Below the pieces are notes generated by a model. It was not told the DNA's origin, did not search any database, and saw only the letters and a program-made list of their open reading frames with translations. Of a DNA stretch of 64,000 bases, positions 1 through 8,888 are shown piece after piece. The stretch is from Nitrospira sp. CR1.1 (GTDB taxonomy: Bacteria; Nitrospirota; Nitrospiria; Nitrospirales; Nitrospiraceae), in NCBI GenBank assembly GCA_014055465.1, contig WIAF01000011.1, positions 1 through 64,000 of the forward strand, in the 5' to 3' direction. Both the position numbers and the translations under genes were made by a program. How positions within the stretch are numbered: position 1 is the stretch's first letter; each line of letters starts with the position of its first letter.

Positions 1-60
1 AAGAAAGAACCTGCCGGTGGCCATGCTGGTCACAACCACGGCATGGAAGGCATGTACTAA
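1..60 (+). CDS. groL: C-terminal end of a GroEL-like chaperonin (partial)
   Basis: Only the last 19 codons and a TAA stop are inside the window. The tail is Gly/Met/His-rich and ends G-M-E-G-M-Y. This resembles the flexible Gly-Met C-terminal tail of the 60-kDa chaperonin, here with several His residues. The gene is convergent with the next gene and their stop codons overlap. With so little sequence the assignment rests on tail composition alone; any other protein with a His-Gly-Met tail is possible. Confidence 0.5.
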   Translation, partial: KKEPAGGHAGHNHGMEGMY

Positions 61-1871
61 GGTTTCCGTTTCTTCTTCGCTGTCGAAGACCGGTCCGGCG
101 GTGGCCCCGCCGGGCCGGTCTCTTTTTCGAGCCGAGACGGGTTGCGGCGGGAGTGGCCTTCCGCCGCAGCCACCACGGCGTTCAGAAGCGCAGACGTTTC
201 CGGGTGATAGAACAGCGACCTGAACGTGTGGTGCACTACCGCCGTATGCCGCTGCCGATCCGCCAGGAACTGACTCATCGCCGTCTCCCGAGACTCCCCG
301 TAGTATCCCATTCGAATCGCACAACGCTGCAGCTCTTCATGGCTGTCTGGCAACGCATGCGTCTGCAAATCGTGCATCATCTGCAACTTGTGTTCGACAT
401 CCCGCAAAAACCAATAGGCCTCAGTCAACCGCTGCTGATCGTCCTCGTTCACGAAGCGATATCGACAGAACCGGTGAAGAGCTCCCACGGTCTTACGGTC
501 CAGGATGTCGGGCACAGCCTTGCCGATCAGCACTTGAATCGTCTGCACCAGGAATTCGATCTCCCGAATGCCCCCGGTCCCCAACTTCACATTTCGATGC
601 TGGTGCCCTCGAATAGCAATCTTCTCGTCGATCATTTCTTTCACTGAACGCACCTCGCGAATCAACGCCAAGGCACGCTCCCGCGTCAAGGGCTGGGGAT
701 CGGGCTGAAACACGAATCCTTCCGCCATCTGCACGAACGCCTGCCCAACCGCACGTGAACCGGCGACCGGCCAGGCCTTCAATAAAGCCAGCCGCTCCCA
801 GACCTGCCCGCGCTGCGCATAGTATTTCGCATAGGCCTCCACCGAGCGAGCCAGTTGCCCCACGGTGCCTTCCGCGCGGAGCCGAAGATCCACGCGAAAC
901 ACCGCGCCTTCGCGAGTCTGTTCAGCCAGGGCTTTCGTCAACGCGCGAGCCAGCATCTCGAAATATTCTTCATTCGACAGGGGCTCGATGTCGGCCTGAC
1001 GATGGCTTTTTCCCTTACGCGTTTCACCATCCGCCGACGCATACACATAAATCAGATCGACATCCGAGCTGTAATTCAGCTCATGCGCGCCCAATTTTCC
1101 CATGCCGATCACGACAAATTCGGTTTCCACCCACGTGCCGTCTGTTCGTTGATGCATTGGCGTCCCGTGCTGCGCCTTAAGGTCCTTGTCGACGATCTCA
1201 TAGGCTCCATGAATCAACACCGACGCAAGATCGGACAGCGATCCCACCGTTTCTTCAACAGTGGCCAGGCGCAGAAGATCGCGCACGCCGATCCGCAACA
1301 TTTCTCGACGCCGCACGCGCCGTAGCACGTCCAGCTTCAATTCAGTGGCCTTGAGCGAGCCGAGGCTTTGGCGCAACGCCGCGACCATCCCGTCCCTGGT
1401 CGGGGCGGTCGTCAACACATCTTCTTCTGCCAGCCAATAGACCAACATGGGATCGCGGATAAGGGCGAATGCGAGGGAATCGCTGTTTCCAAAAATCGTG
1501 CAGAGCAGCCCCAACATCCTGGGCGAGGCTTGCAGGTATTGCAGAAGGGATGAACGGGTTGCACTCCCGGTAAAGAGGCGTTCCCAATGATTCAACGCTT
1601 GGTCGGGATCGGCGGTGCGGGCCACCTCCGCTAACAGACGGGGGAGAATCGCGGCCAACAGGCGGCGCGTGTGAGGCTCCCCTGCCATGCTTTGAATATT
1701 CGCATCCGCCTCGGCCGGATTCGCGACTCCGTAAGGTCCCAGAATCCGTACGACCTGGTCCGGTTCAAGACCGGAGGCGACCAGCAAGGGAGTCGGATCG
1801 GGGAAAACCGGAGGGGCTCCGGTTCCCGGAGGCTCGGCGAGCGGATCATGCTGTGAATCACGTCGTGTCAT
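57..1871 (-). CDS. glnE: GlnE-like glutamine synthetase adenylyltransferase, single catalytic half
   Basis: A 604-residue protein of the GlnE family, which adds or removes AMP on a tyrosine of glutamine synthetase. A helical N-terminal region (about residues 30-240) is followed by the nucleotidyltransferase core, with GKLG-x-H-E-L-N near residue 260 and the S-S-D-V-D-L metal-binding signature just after it. An R-V-D-L-R-L-R strand lies near residue 325, and a GlnD/GlnE-type helical domain fills the C-terminal third. Usual GlnE has two such cores in about 950 residues; this one has a single core, most like the N-terminal half. It ends in a Lys/Arg-rich tail. A GlnE-like gene with ACT domains is divergent from it. 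The target GlnA (14790-16199) keeps the modifiable Tyr. Family assignment is firm; whether it adenylylates or deadenylylates is not decided by sequence. Confidence 0.8.
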   Translation of the reverse strand: MTRRDSQHDPLAEPPGTGAPPVFPDPTPLLVASGLEPDQVVRILGPYGVANPAEADANIQSMAGEPHTRRLLAAILPRLLAEVARTADPDQALNHWERLFTGSATRSSLLQYLQASPRMLGLLCTIFGNSDSLAFALIRDPMLVYWLAEEDVLTTAPTRDGMVAALRQSLGSLKATELKLDVLRRVRRREMLRIGVRDLLRLATVEETVGSLSDLASVLIHGAYEIVDKDLKAQHGTPMHQRTDGTWVETEFVVIGMGKLGAHELNYSSDVDLIYVYASADGETRKGKSHRQADIEPLSNEEYFEMLARALTKALAEQTREGAVFRVDLRLRAEGTVGQLARSVEAYAKYYAQRGQVWERLALLKAWPVAGSRAVGQAFVQMAEGFVFQPDPQPLTRERALALIREVRSVKEMIDEKIAIRGHQHRNVKLGTGGIREIEFLVQTIQVLIGKAVPDILDRKTVGALHRFCRYRFVNEDDQQRLTEAYWFLRDVEHKLQMMHDLQTHALPDSHEELQRCAIRMGYYGESRETAMSQFLADRQRHTAVVHHTFRSLFYHPETSALLNAVVAAAEGHSRRNPSRLEKETGPAGPPPDRSSTAKKKRKP

Positions 1872-1941
1872 GGCGCCGCATTATACTGACGCAATTCTTC
1901 CGGTACAACGAGAGCACCTTCGGGTATACTCCACAGCAATC
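1872..1941. promoter_or_regulatory. Divergent promoter region between the two glnE-like genes
   Basis: The minus strand carries a perfect TATAAT at 1885-1880, with only a weak -35 candidate (TTGTAC) 17 bases upstream. Transcription would start almost at the ATG at 1871, giving a near-leaderless mRNA. On the plus strand TATACT occurs at 1882-1887 and again at 1925-1930, the second just before the ATG at 1942. No good -35 box or Shine-Dalgarno sequence is seen for either gene. Confidence 0.35.
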
Positions 1942-4218
1942 ATGCCGCATGCGAACGCCGACCGCGATCAGATCTTCGCCACCTTGGCTCCGCTCTGCCC
2001 GGGCATCGATGCCGACATCCTGCAAGACTTCACAACCAGGATGGACACCGATTATTTCGCGGCATTTCCTCCCAAACTCCTCGCCGAACATGTAACCCTG
2101 GCAGCACTCCTGACGCCGGACCATCCCTGCGAAATCCGATTCGCAAAACTCGACCGCAAACGGTGGACCATCACCATTGTCGCCTACGATTACTTTTCAG
2201 AATTCGCCACGATCTGCGGGCTGCTCTCGGCCTTCGGATTGAATATCGAGGAAGGCCGCATCTTTACCTCTGCCGAAAGCGAACCGGCGCGAGCCGGCCG
2301 CTTAAGCACGCCGTACGGCACACGCCCAAGGCCGCAGGGTCGCCCGGGACTCACGAGAAAAAAGATTGTGGACGTCTTCACCGTAAGCCCCACCGAAGAA
2401 CAGCCGTTCACCGCCGCGGACCAGAAGCGGATGGCCGAGCAACTCTCACGCATGATCGTACTGCTGGACACGAACGAATTCGACGAGGCGCGGCAGCAGG
2501 TCAATCGCCAGCTGATCGAACACCTCGGCAAACGGCGCAGTTCCTTCAGCGGCCTGCTCCATACCGTCCACATCACCTTCGATAACAGCCAGTCTGCCAC
2601 CGATACCATCATGGACATCCGGTCGGACGACACGCCGGCCTTTCTTTACGCCTTCGCCAATGCGCTGGCCATGCGCAATGTCTACATCAGCAAGGCCCAA
2701 TTCTCGATCGAAGAAGGCAAACTGCACGACCGCTTCTACGTCCGCAATCGCTTCGGACAAAAGCTGCTCGATCCGACCGATCAGGAGCATCTCCGCCTCA
2801 CTGCCGTCCTCATCAAACAGTTCACTCACGCCCTCACCTGGGCGCCTGATCCCGCCAAAGCGCTGGAATCCTTCGATCAGTTTCTCGACCTTGTGCTCGA
2901 GGGCTCACGCCACGCCGGAAAGAAACAGGCCTGGGACTTCGTTAACGACAAGAAGACATTCCCACTCCTGGCCCGCCTGCTCGGCGCCAGCGACTTTTTG
3001 TGGGAAGACTTCCTCCGGCGGCAACACGTCAATCTGTTGCCGCTGCTCAAGGACTATCGCGATGCGCCGCTGATCAAGCCCCAAGCCACGCTGCGTAAGG
3101 ACTTGAACCGCGTCGTGGCGAAGGCCAAGACCGACGAAGCGCGCAAGGAGGCGCTCAACCGCTTCAAGGATCAGGAACTCTTCCGCATCGACATGAAGCA
3201 TATCGTCGAGCCGGGGACGAGCCTTCCCGACTTCTCCCTGGCGATTTCGGAACTGGCCGAAGTCATCGTCGAACGCAGCCTGATCGACTGCCAAGCCAAA
3301 CTCACCAAACGCTACGGCTCGCCTCGCCTCGTCAATAAGAAGCCCTGCCCCTTCGCCATCCTGGGCGCGGGAAAGTTCGGCGGCCGCGAACTCGGATATG
3401 CCTCCGACATCGAAGTGCTGTTCGTCTACGGCGGACCAGGACACACGACGGGGAAAGACGGCATCGAGAACAGCGAGTATTTCGAGCGGCTGGCGCAGGA
3501 ATTGTTGCAATGGATCGAGGCCAAGCAGGAAGGCATCTTCCACATCGACGTCCGTCTCCGGCCACACGGCGGAAAAGGATCACTCTCGAATGCGTTCGAT
3601 GAGGTTTGCAAATACTATAGCGTCGGCGGCCAGGCGGCTCCGTTCGAGAGGCAGGCGCTCATCAAGCTGCGCCATATCGCAGGAGACGCCGGGCTCGGCA
3701 AAAAGGTCGAGGCCCATCGCGACAGTTTTGTCTACAGTGGCGCCCCCTGGGACCTCCCAACCGCACTCGACCTACGCCGGCAACAAGTCAAGCAACTCGT
3801 CGAGCCCGGGCAGATCAACCTCAAACACAGCCACGGCGGCATCGTGACATTGGAATACGCGATTCAATACCTCCAGGTCATGCACGGCCACCGGCATCCG
3901 AGCCTACGCACACCGAACACGCTCCGCGCACTCGGAGCCTTGATGGACACGGGTCTCATCCCTCGCGCGACCGGTGACAACCTCCGCAAGTCCTACCTCT
4001 TCATCCGCATGCTGATCGATGGCCTGCGCATGGTGCGCGGCAACACCAAGGACCTCGTGCTTCCGCCGCCGGAGTCCGACGAATTCATCTTCCTCGCGCG
4101 CCGTGTCGGCTACCAGACCGACGATTGGCAAGCCGGGGCAAGACACCTCTTATCGGACATCGAAGAGCATATGAAACAAAATCAGGAGTTCTTCGAAAAG
4201 ATGTTTGGGAAGGTGTGA
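1942..4218 (+). CDS. GlnE-like nucleotidyltransferase with N-terminal ACT-like domains
   Basis: A 758-residue protein from the ATG at 1942; the frame stays open upstream to 1870, but that would overlap the divergent gene. Two regions look like ACT (small-molecule-sensing) modules: about residues 74-115, with the strand pattern W-T-I-T-I-V-A and then F-G-L-N-I-E, and about residues 205-270. The nucleotidyltransferase core follows near residue 475 (GAGKFGG-RELGY-ASDIEVLF), with an I-D-V-R-L-R-P-H strand and a GlnE-type helical C-terminus. The usual S-D-x-D is S-D-I-E here, which the superfamily tolerates. ACT repeats are normal in GlnD but not in GlnE, so this looks like a GlnE half that may sense an effector (perhaps glutamine) directly; that is inference. 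It could also modify a different target. Confidence 0.72.
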   Translation: MPHANADRDQIFATLAPLCPGIDADILQDFTTRMDTDYFAAFPPKLLAEHVTLAALLTPDHPCEIRFAKLDRKRWTITIVAYDYFSEFATICGLLSAFGLNIEEGRIFTSAESEPARAGRLSTPYGTRPRPQGRPGLTRKKIVDVFTVSPTEEQPFTAADQKRMAEQLSRMIVLLDTNEFDEARQQVNRQLIEHLGKRRSSFSGLLHTVHITFDNSQSATDTIMDIRSDDTPAFLYAFANALAMRNVYISKAQFSIEEGKLHDRFYVRNRFGQKLLDPTDQEHLRLTAVLIKQFTHALTWAPDPAKALESFDQFLDLVLEGSRHAGKKQAWDFVNDKKTFPLLARLLGASDFLWEDFLRRQHVNLLPLLKDYRDAPLIKPQATLRKDLNRVVAKAKTDEARKEALNRFKDQELFRIDMKHIVEPGTSLPDFSLAISELAEVIVERSLIDCQAKLTKRYGSPRLVNKKPCPFAILGAGKFGGRELGYASDIEVLFVYGGPGHTTGKDGIENSEYFERLAQELLQWIEAKQEGIFHIDVRLRPHGGKGSLSNAFDEVCKYYSVGGQAAPFERQALIKLRHIAGDAGLGKKVEAHRDSFVYSGAPWDLPTALDLRRQQVKQLVEPGQINLKHSHGGIVTLEYAIQYLQVMHGHRHPSLRTPNTLRALGALMDTGLIPRATGDNLRKSYLFIRMLIDGLRMVRGNTKDLVLPPPESDEFIFLARRVGYQTDDWQAGARHLLSDIEEHMKQNQEFFEKMFGKV

Positions 4219-4412
4219 CGGAAGGGAAGAAGATGGAGGAGGACGGGTCTTCGCGGCTCCGGCGATGGCTCAAGCATGCAGGGCCTTGTGGTCCCTCGGC
4301 ACTCAGGCCCGCTCCCGTGAAAGAAAAGGGCGAGCTTAGAAGGAACATTTAGATTTAGAGCGCCTTACCAATCGCTGTTCACTCCACACCCTAGAACCAG
4401 CCAAAGGATCGA

Positions 4413-4485
4413 TGAGCCGATCAGGGAACGTATTCGGCTCACACTTAGCTCAATTTATGATCCGAATATCTGTATAATCGGCTCA
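4413..4485 (+). promoter_or_regulatory. Promoter with paired inverted-repeat operators of the fic gene
   Basis: Four copies of an octamer-like half-site surround the promoter. TGAGCCGAT (4413-4421) faces ATTCGGCTCA (4432-4441), and TGATCCGAAT (4458-4467) faces ATCGGCTCA (4477-4485). The two dyads have centres about 44 bp apart. A perfect TATAAT lies at 4473-4478 inside the second dyad, seven bases before the ATG at 4485, so the mRNA is probably leaderless and its promoter would be covered by the bound protein. No clear -35 box is visible. The wHTH-bearing Fic protein encoded just downstream is the natural candidate repressor. Confidence 0.65.
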
Positions 4486-5585
4486 TGGCTTATAACTGGG
4501 AACAGCCTGACTGGCCCAACTTCCGCTACGACCTCTCTGGTATTCAAGATGCCCTTCTTCTACTCGCCGAAAGAACCGGTCATGCGAGTGGGCTCCTGCA
4601 GGGGCTGACCCCTGACGCGCAGGTCGAAGCCACCGTCATGATCATGGTGACCGAAGCGCTCAAGACCTCGGCGATTGAAGGCGAACTCCTCAGCCGCAAG
4701 GACGTCATGTCTTCGATCCGAAAGAACCTTGGTTTGGAGACAGGCTTCCCCAGCGGAGGCAAGCGCGCACAAGGCGCCGCCGCGCTGATGCTGGCTGTCC
4801 GGAATAGTGTTGATACGGCGCTGTCCGAAGACCTGCTCTTTACCTGGCATCGCACAGTGATGGCAGGGCACCGGCATGTGGCCACGGGACAATGGCGGAC
4901 CGATGCGGAACCAATGCAAGTCGTGTCCGGGGCATACGGGCACGAGAAGGTGCATTTCGAAGCACCGCCTTCCTCTCGCGTCCCGGCGGAGATGCAGCGT
5001 TTCATCGGCTGGTTCAACGAGACGGCGCCCGATGGGGGGAAAGATCTTCCGAAGGCCGCGGTGCGCTCAGCCATCGCACACCTGTACTTCGAATCGATCC
5101 ATCCTTTCGAGGACGGCAACGGCCGGATCGGCAGAGCTCTGTCCGAGAAGGCCCTTTCGCAGGGACTCGGCCGACCCGCCTTGCTGAGCCTTTCGAGCAG
5201 CATCGACGCCAAGCGCCGCGACTACTATGACGCACTGAAGGAAGCCCAACAGACAAATGAGATTACGCCGTGGGTGACCTGGTTCGTTCACATGACAGTC
5301 GAGGCGCAGGCCCAGGCCGAAGCGCAGATTGACTTCACCTTAAGAAAAGCAAGGCTGTTCGACCGGCATCGCGACCAGCTCAACGAGCGGCAGTTGCAGA
5401 TCCTGCGCCGCATGCTGGAGGAAGGCCCGAGCGGCTTCGAAGGCGGCATGAGCGCCAAGAAATATATGTCGATCACCGGTGCCTCAAAAGCCACGGCAAC
5501 ACGCGACCTCCAGGAACTGACCACGAAGGGGATCTTCGAACCGATCGGTGGCGGTCGAAGTACGGGGTATAGGGTCAATCTCTAG
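4485..5585 (+). CDS. Fic-domain AMP transferase with C-terminal winged helix
   Basis: A 366-residue Fic/DOC protein. The catalytic loop H-P-F-E-D-G-N-G-R-I-G-R lies near residue 206; its His and GNGR motif bind and transfer AMP from ATP to target hydroxyl groups. An N-terminal inhibitory helix with T-S-A-I-E-G near residue 61 matches the (S/T)xxxE(G/N) autoinhibition motif of class II Fic proteins. The last 65 residues form a winged-helix DNA-binding region, an architecture known for stand-alone Fic regulators. There is no Shine-Dalgarno sequence; the TATAAT seven bases upstream implies a leaderless message. Paired dyads over the promoter suggest autorepression. The target protein is unknown. 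The isolated position suggests an accessory gene. Confidence 0.88.
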   Translation: MAYNWEQPDWPNFRYDLSGIQDALLLLAERTGHASGLLQGLTPDAQVEATVMIMVTEALKTSAIEGELLSRKDVMSSIRKNLGLETGFPSGGKRAQGAAALMLAVRNSVDTALSEDLLFTWHRTVMAGHRHVATGQWRTDAEPMQVVSGAYGHEKVHFEAPPSSRVPAEMQRFIGWFNETAPDGGKDLPKAAVRSAIAHLYFESIHPFEDGNGRIGRALSEKALSQGLGRPALLSLSSSIDAKRRDYYDALKEAQQTNEITPWVTWFVHMTVEAQAQAEAQIDFTLRKARLFDRHRDQLNERQLQILRRMLEEGPSGFEGGMSAKKYMSITGASKATATRDLQELTTKGIFEPIGGGRSTGYRVNL

Positions 5586-5906
5586 AATTGAGAGTGCCCG
5601 CCGATCTCCCGCGTTCACAGCCCTTCCACCAAGACCAATGACATGTTGAATTGATGACAGTGGTCGGTCGATGTGGGCACCGGGAGATTCGACAGGTATC
5701 CTCCGCAGGGATGCGAACCGCGCAAGTCGCTCGCACTCCCTCCATTTTTCCTTGGGAGAGCAGGTAAGCGCGCTTGGGGTATGAAACGGTGTCAGCTACT
5801 GAACGCTTGTCGTGCGTGGAAACCCTGTCAAGAACGGTTTCATTGTGAGCGCGTGAGTGTTCGAGAAGAAACACCCGTCGGTCACACCCCTCGCGGTGTT
5901 GTCAGG
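5586..5906. other. Intergenic stretch with no gene recognised
   Basis: A stretch of 321 bases between fic and a small exported protein gene. The frame of the small gene is open upstream from 5673, but the added peptide is Cys/Arg-rich with no recognisable fold, so I do not include it. A 7-bp inverted pair (ATGAAAC near 5780, GTTTCAT near 5839) is the only structure noted. Confidence 0.4.
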
Positions 5907-6155
5907 ATGCAGACCATGCTGACACGCGGTCTCGGTTTCCTTATCACCGCTCTCGTTTTGACTGCAAGCAGTGTCGCGGCAAGTGAGCCGGAACGAATCT
6001 CGACTCAGCGATTGCTGTCTCCCCAAGGAATCTCATACGAAAGCCATCTGGTGCCCCTGCAGAGCGGGGCAAGTGGCACTCACATGACCTCGCCGATCCA
6101 AGTTCGAGTACAGGCCACCGCGATCGAGGGTCTTATTTCAAACCGAACGCCGTGA
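5907..6155 (+). CDS. Small exported protein of unknown function
   Basis: An 82-residue frame starting M-Q-T-M-L-T-R, followed by a hydrophobic segment (G-L-G-F-L-I-T-A-L-V-L-T-A) and A-x-A type signal-peptidase sites around residue 24. The remaining 55 residues are polar with no recognised domain. ATG 5916 is an alternative start. The signal peptide is the main argument that it is real; there is no strong ribosome-binding site. No homologous family is recognised. It could be a decayed fragment. Confidence 0.4.
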   Translation: MQTMLTRGLGFLITALVLTASSVAASEPERISTQRLLSPQGISYESHLVPLQSGASGTHMTSPIQVRVQATAIEGLISNRTP

Positions 6156-6337
6156 CATGAGCAATAGCCGAGGCTAGTAAATCGTCTCAGGAACAATCTA
6201 CCCAATGGCGCTTTCCAGTAACTTCCCCTTCCATACCAACTGAACAGTCGTGCGTTTTCCCTTCTTGAATAGCCTCCCTCTCGATTCCTTCATATAATAC
6301 CCTGTCCGCCGGAACTCCCCTCACCCAAGAGGTCACC

Positions 6338-7399
6338 ATGAAGATTCCAAGCAAGCAAGCCGCAGTGGTCCGGGAAGCCCTCGCCGAATGGAAACGCGAA
6401 GGGTTGATCGCTGAGGCGCAGGCCGCCACGTTGGCCGCAACCATTGAAGTGCAATATTTCGATTGGCGTAGGCTGGCGAAGTACTCGTTTGGAATTGCGC
6501 TATTCTCGATCATTACCTCGATCAGCGCAGTTCTGTCCGATCGCGTGTTGGTAGCACTCCTCAAAGCTCTTTTTGAAACCCCTCCACTCACCCGCTGCGC
6601 CATGCTTACGGTCGGCGCGGGAGGTTTGTATCGATGGGGGCAGCTTCGACGTGCAGAGGCTCCGAACAAGATCTATCGCAACGAGGCCATCATGTTCCTA
6701 GGCGTCCTGGCGACAGCAGGCGCTGTGTCGCAACTGGGCCTCGCCTTGGATACGGGTTCCGGGCATTTCTCCCTGCTACTCCTGCTGTCATTTGTTGTGT
6801 ATGCAGTGCTGGGGCTGCTTCTCCAATCGAACCTGATCTGGATCTTTGCGATGGCTTCCCTTGGAAGCTGGATGGGAACGGAAACGGGCTATATGTCGGG
6901 GTGGGGCGCCTATTACCTGGGCATGAACTATCCGCTGCGGTTCGTCTTGTTCGGAGCGCTGCTCACGGGGGCAGCACTAGCATTGGAGAACCATCCACTC
7001 GGCGCCCACTTTTATCGAAGTACGTTGGTGATGGGGTTGCTGTACTTATTCATCGCACTGTGGATCATGTCGATCTTCGGCAACTACGGCGACATGCACG
7101 CTTGGGAACGAGTCAGACAGATCGAATTGTTCCATTGGTCGATTCTCTTTGCTGCCGTCGCCGGCTGGGCAATCTATCACGGACTGCGTCACGACAACGG
7201 CACCACGAAAGGGTTCGGGCTGACGTTTCTGGGAATCAACCTGTACACGCGTTTCTTCGAACTCTTTTGGAACGGCCTGCACAAAGCGCTGTTTTTTGGC
7301 CTCCTGGGCGCGAGCTTTTGGTACATCGGCAATAGAGCCGAGACCGTATGGAACCTCGGTAAACACAAGCGTCCAACCTTGCCGACAGCGGCAAGATAG
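6338..7399 (+). CDS. DUF2157-type multi-spanning membrane protein
   Basis: A 353-residue integral membrane protein. A soluble N-terminus (about 45 residues, with A-L-A-E-W-K-R-E-G-L-I) precedes about ten hydrophobic segments. The N-terminal helix followed by many transmembrane helices is the pattern of the DUF2157 family of predicted membrane proteins, whose function is not established. AGAGG lies seven bases before the ATG, and a perfect TATAAT stands at 6293-6298, although TTGAAT is too far away (22 bp) for a normal -35 box. It is a single gene with no operon partner. Confidence 0.72.
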   Translation: MKIPSKQAAVVREALAEWKREGLIAEAQAATLAATIEVQYFDWRRLAKYSFGIALFSIITSISAVLSDRVLVALLKALFETPPLTRCAMLTVGAGGLYRWGQLRRAEAPNKIYRNEAIMFLGVLATAGAVSQLGLALDTGSGHFSLLLLLSFVVYAVLGLLLQSNLIWIFAMASLGSWMGTETGYMSGWGAYYLGMNYPLRFVLFGALLTGAALALENHPLGAHFYRSTLVMGLLYLFIALWIMSIFGNYGDMHAWERVRQIELFHWSILFAAVAGWAIYHGLRHDNGTTKGFGLTFLGINLYTRFFELFWNGLHKALFFGLLGASFWYIGNRAETVWNLGKHKRPTLPTAAR

Positions 7400-7542
7400 A
7401 CCAGTAGCGCGCATCAATGGACGCAGGAACCGAAATTGTGCCAGGAATGGCCTGCGGACTCCCGGTCGTCTCGACGGCACTTGTGCAAAAGACTCATTTA
7501 GTGGGTTATTCCTACTTGATCCTGAAACAGAAAAGACTCCCC

Positions 7543-8225
7543 ATGCCGAGGAAAATGCTCGTGGTCCTGACCACTACAGCAACATACCCCAACCTGAATC
7601 GCACGGCCGGCATCTGGCTTGGCGAGGCCGTGCACTTCGTCGAGAAGGTCGAATAGGCCGGATTGGCCGTGGACTACCTGACTCCGTCAGGCGGATATAC
7701 CCCGATCGATCCCCACAGCCTCGCCATGGCGGAACCGATCGACTGGGACTGGTACCACAACCGCCAGTTCATGAACCGTCTCGGCGCAACGCTCAAGCCC
7801 AGCGACGTGAATCCCGATGACTATGCCGCCATCTATTTTATAGGCGGGCACGGCGTACTCTGGGATTTTCCCGACAATGCCGATTTTCAGCAGCTCAGCC
7901 GCAAGATCTACGAGAACGGCGGAATCGTCTCATCAGTCTGCCACGGCGCCGTCGGCTTGCTGAACATCACCCTGTCGGACGGGACGCTGCTGAATATAGG
8001 TAAACAGGTCACGGGATTCTCGGATGAGGAAGAACGTCTGGCCAACTCGATCAATACGTCCCGTTCATAACCGAGACGGAACTGAAGAAACGAGGCGCCG
8101 CCTACAGAAAGGCGGAGAAGCCCTGGGAAGCATTCGCCATCGCAGATCGTCGCGTGATCACAGGACAGAACCCTGCCTCCGGCGGCGCCGTGGCCGACCT
8201 GATTATCAAGGCCCTGAAGGGCTGA
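7543..8225 (+). pseudogene. Broken DJ-1/PfpI-type amidotransferase-like gene
   Basis: Reading through two lesions restores a 227-codon DJ-1/PfpI protein (Hsp31/PfpI-like glutamine-amidotransferase fold, chaperone, protease or deglycase relatives). The first lesion is an in-frame TAG at 7654-7656, between G-E-A-V-H-F-V-E-K-V-E and A-G-L-A-V-D-Y-L. The second is a one-base loss near 8044, after which the frame continues from 8046 (L-D-Q-Y-V-P-F) to TGA 8223-8225. The nucleophile elbow is intact at V-C-H-G-A, preceded by I-Y-F-I-G-G-H-G. Two independent lesions make decay more likely than programmed recoding, but sequencing error could explain either. Confidence 0.75.
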
Positions 8226-8376
8226 TCGCAACCAGATTTCCCCATAGGCAGGTGTCGTCAGCGCTGCGCGATCACGAATTCCCCGCCATGCCCGGCAGTT
8301 CACTCTGTCAGTTCCCCGCGTCGAGATTCGGCCAAATCATGTTACAGTGGGAACTGCGGAGTGATTGGAGGGGATG

Positions 8377-8808
8377 ATGCTACGACGACTATCTGTAGTC
8401 CTGCTCTGCTGTGCGGGTCTGACTGCATGCGGAGAAAGCGGTGACAGCACCGGTCCCGGCCTCAAGCCGGTGGGAGAATGGGCGAAGATCGGCGAGACGG
8501 ACAACTACGTGTATTATGCTGACCACGCCAGCATCAAGAAAGCCGACGAGACCGTCGTGATGCTGGACCTGTTCGATTACAAGAGCCCACAGACAGAGGG
8601 TGGAGGCGCACCCGCTCTTTCCAAAGCCACACAACGCGAATACGACTGCCAGAACAAGAAAAGCCAGTCGCTCAAGTCGAGCTGGTTCTCAGGGCAAATG
8701 GGAGCGGGTACTGTCGTGCGCTCCGGCGGCACGTCGAACCAATGGTCTGCCGCCACGCAAGGCACTGCTACCGGCGGGCTTTTGAAAGCCGCCTGCGGGA
8801 GTTCGTAG
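8377..8808 (+). CDS. Surface-adhesin-E-like lipoprotein
   Basis: A 143-residue lipoprotein. The signal M-L-R-R-L-S-V-V-L-L-C-C-A-G-L-T-A-C carries a lipobox L-T-A-C. The mature part has W-A-K-I-G-E-T-D-N-Y-V-Y-Y-A-D and later Y-D-C-Q-N-K-K and A-A-C. This pattern resembles the small 'surface-adhesin protein E' domain, with two Cys that may pair. GGAGG at 8368-8372 fits the second of two adjacent ATGs (8377) better than the first (8374). It is convergent with the next gene. A role in surface attachment is only a family hint. Confidence 0.65.
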   Translation: MLRRLSVVLLCCAGLTACGESGDSTGPGLKPVGEWAKIGETDNYVYYADHASIKKADETVVMLDLFDYKSPQTEGGGAPALSKATQREYDCQNKKSQSLKSSWFSGQMGAGTVVRSGGTSNQWSAATQGTATGGLLKAACGSS

Positions 8809-8888
8809 CCCGACTAATCGATTGGGCCGTCCAAAGCGATCTCCACCAGCACCTCTGCACAGATGGCCTTGGCACTATCCGCCTGCCC

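Noticed and set aside
57-4218. The two GlnE-like genes as one frameshifted or broken glnE
   Set aside because: They are on opposite strands, each with its own complete core and C-terminal domain, and the plus-strand one has extra ACT-like domains.
7654-7656. Programmed readthrough of TAG in the DJ-1/PfpI gene
   Set aside because: A second frame lesion lies downstream and there is no recoding structure or pyrrolysine context visible.
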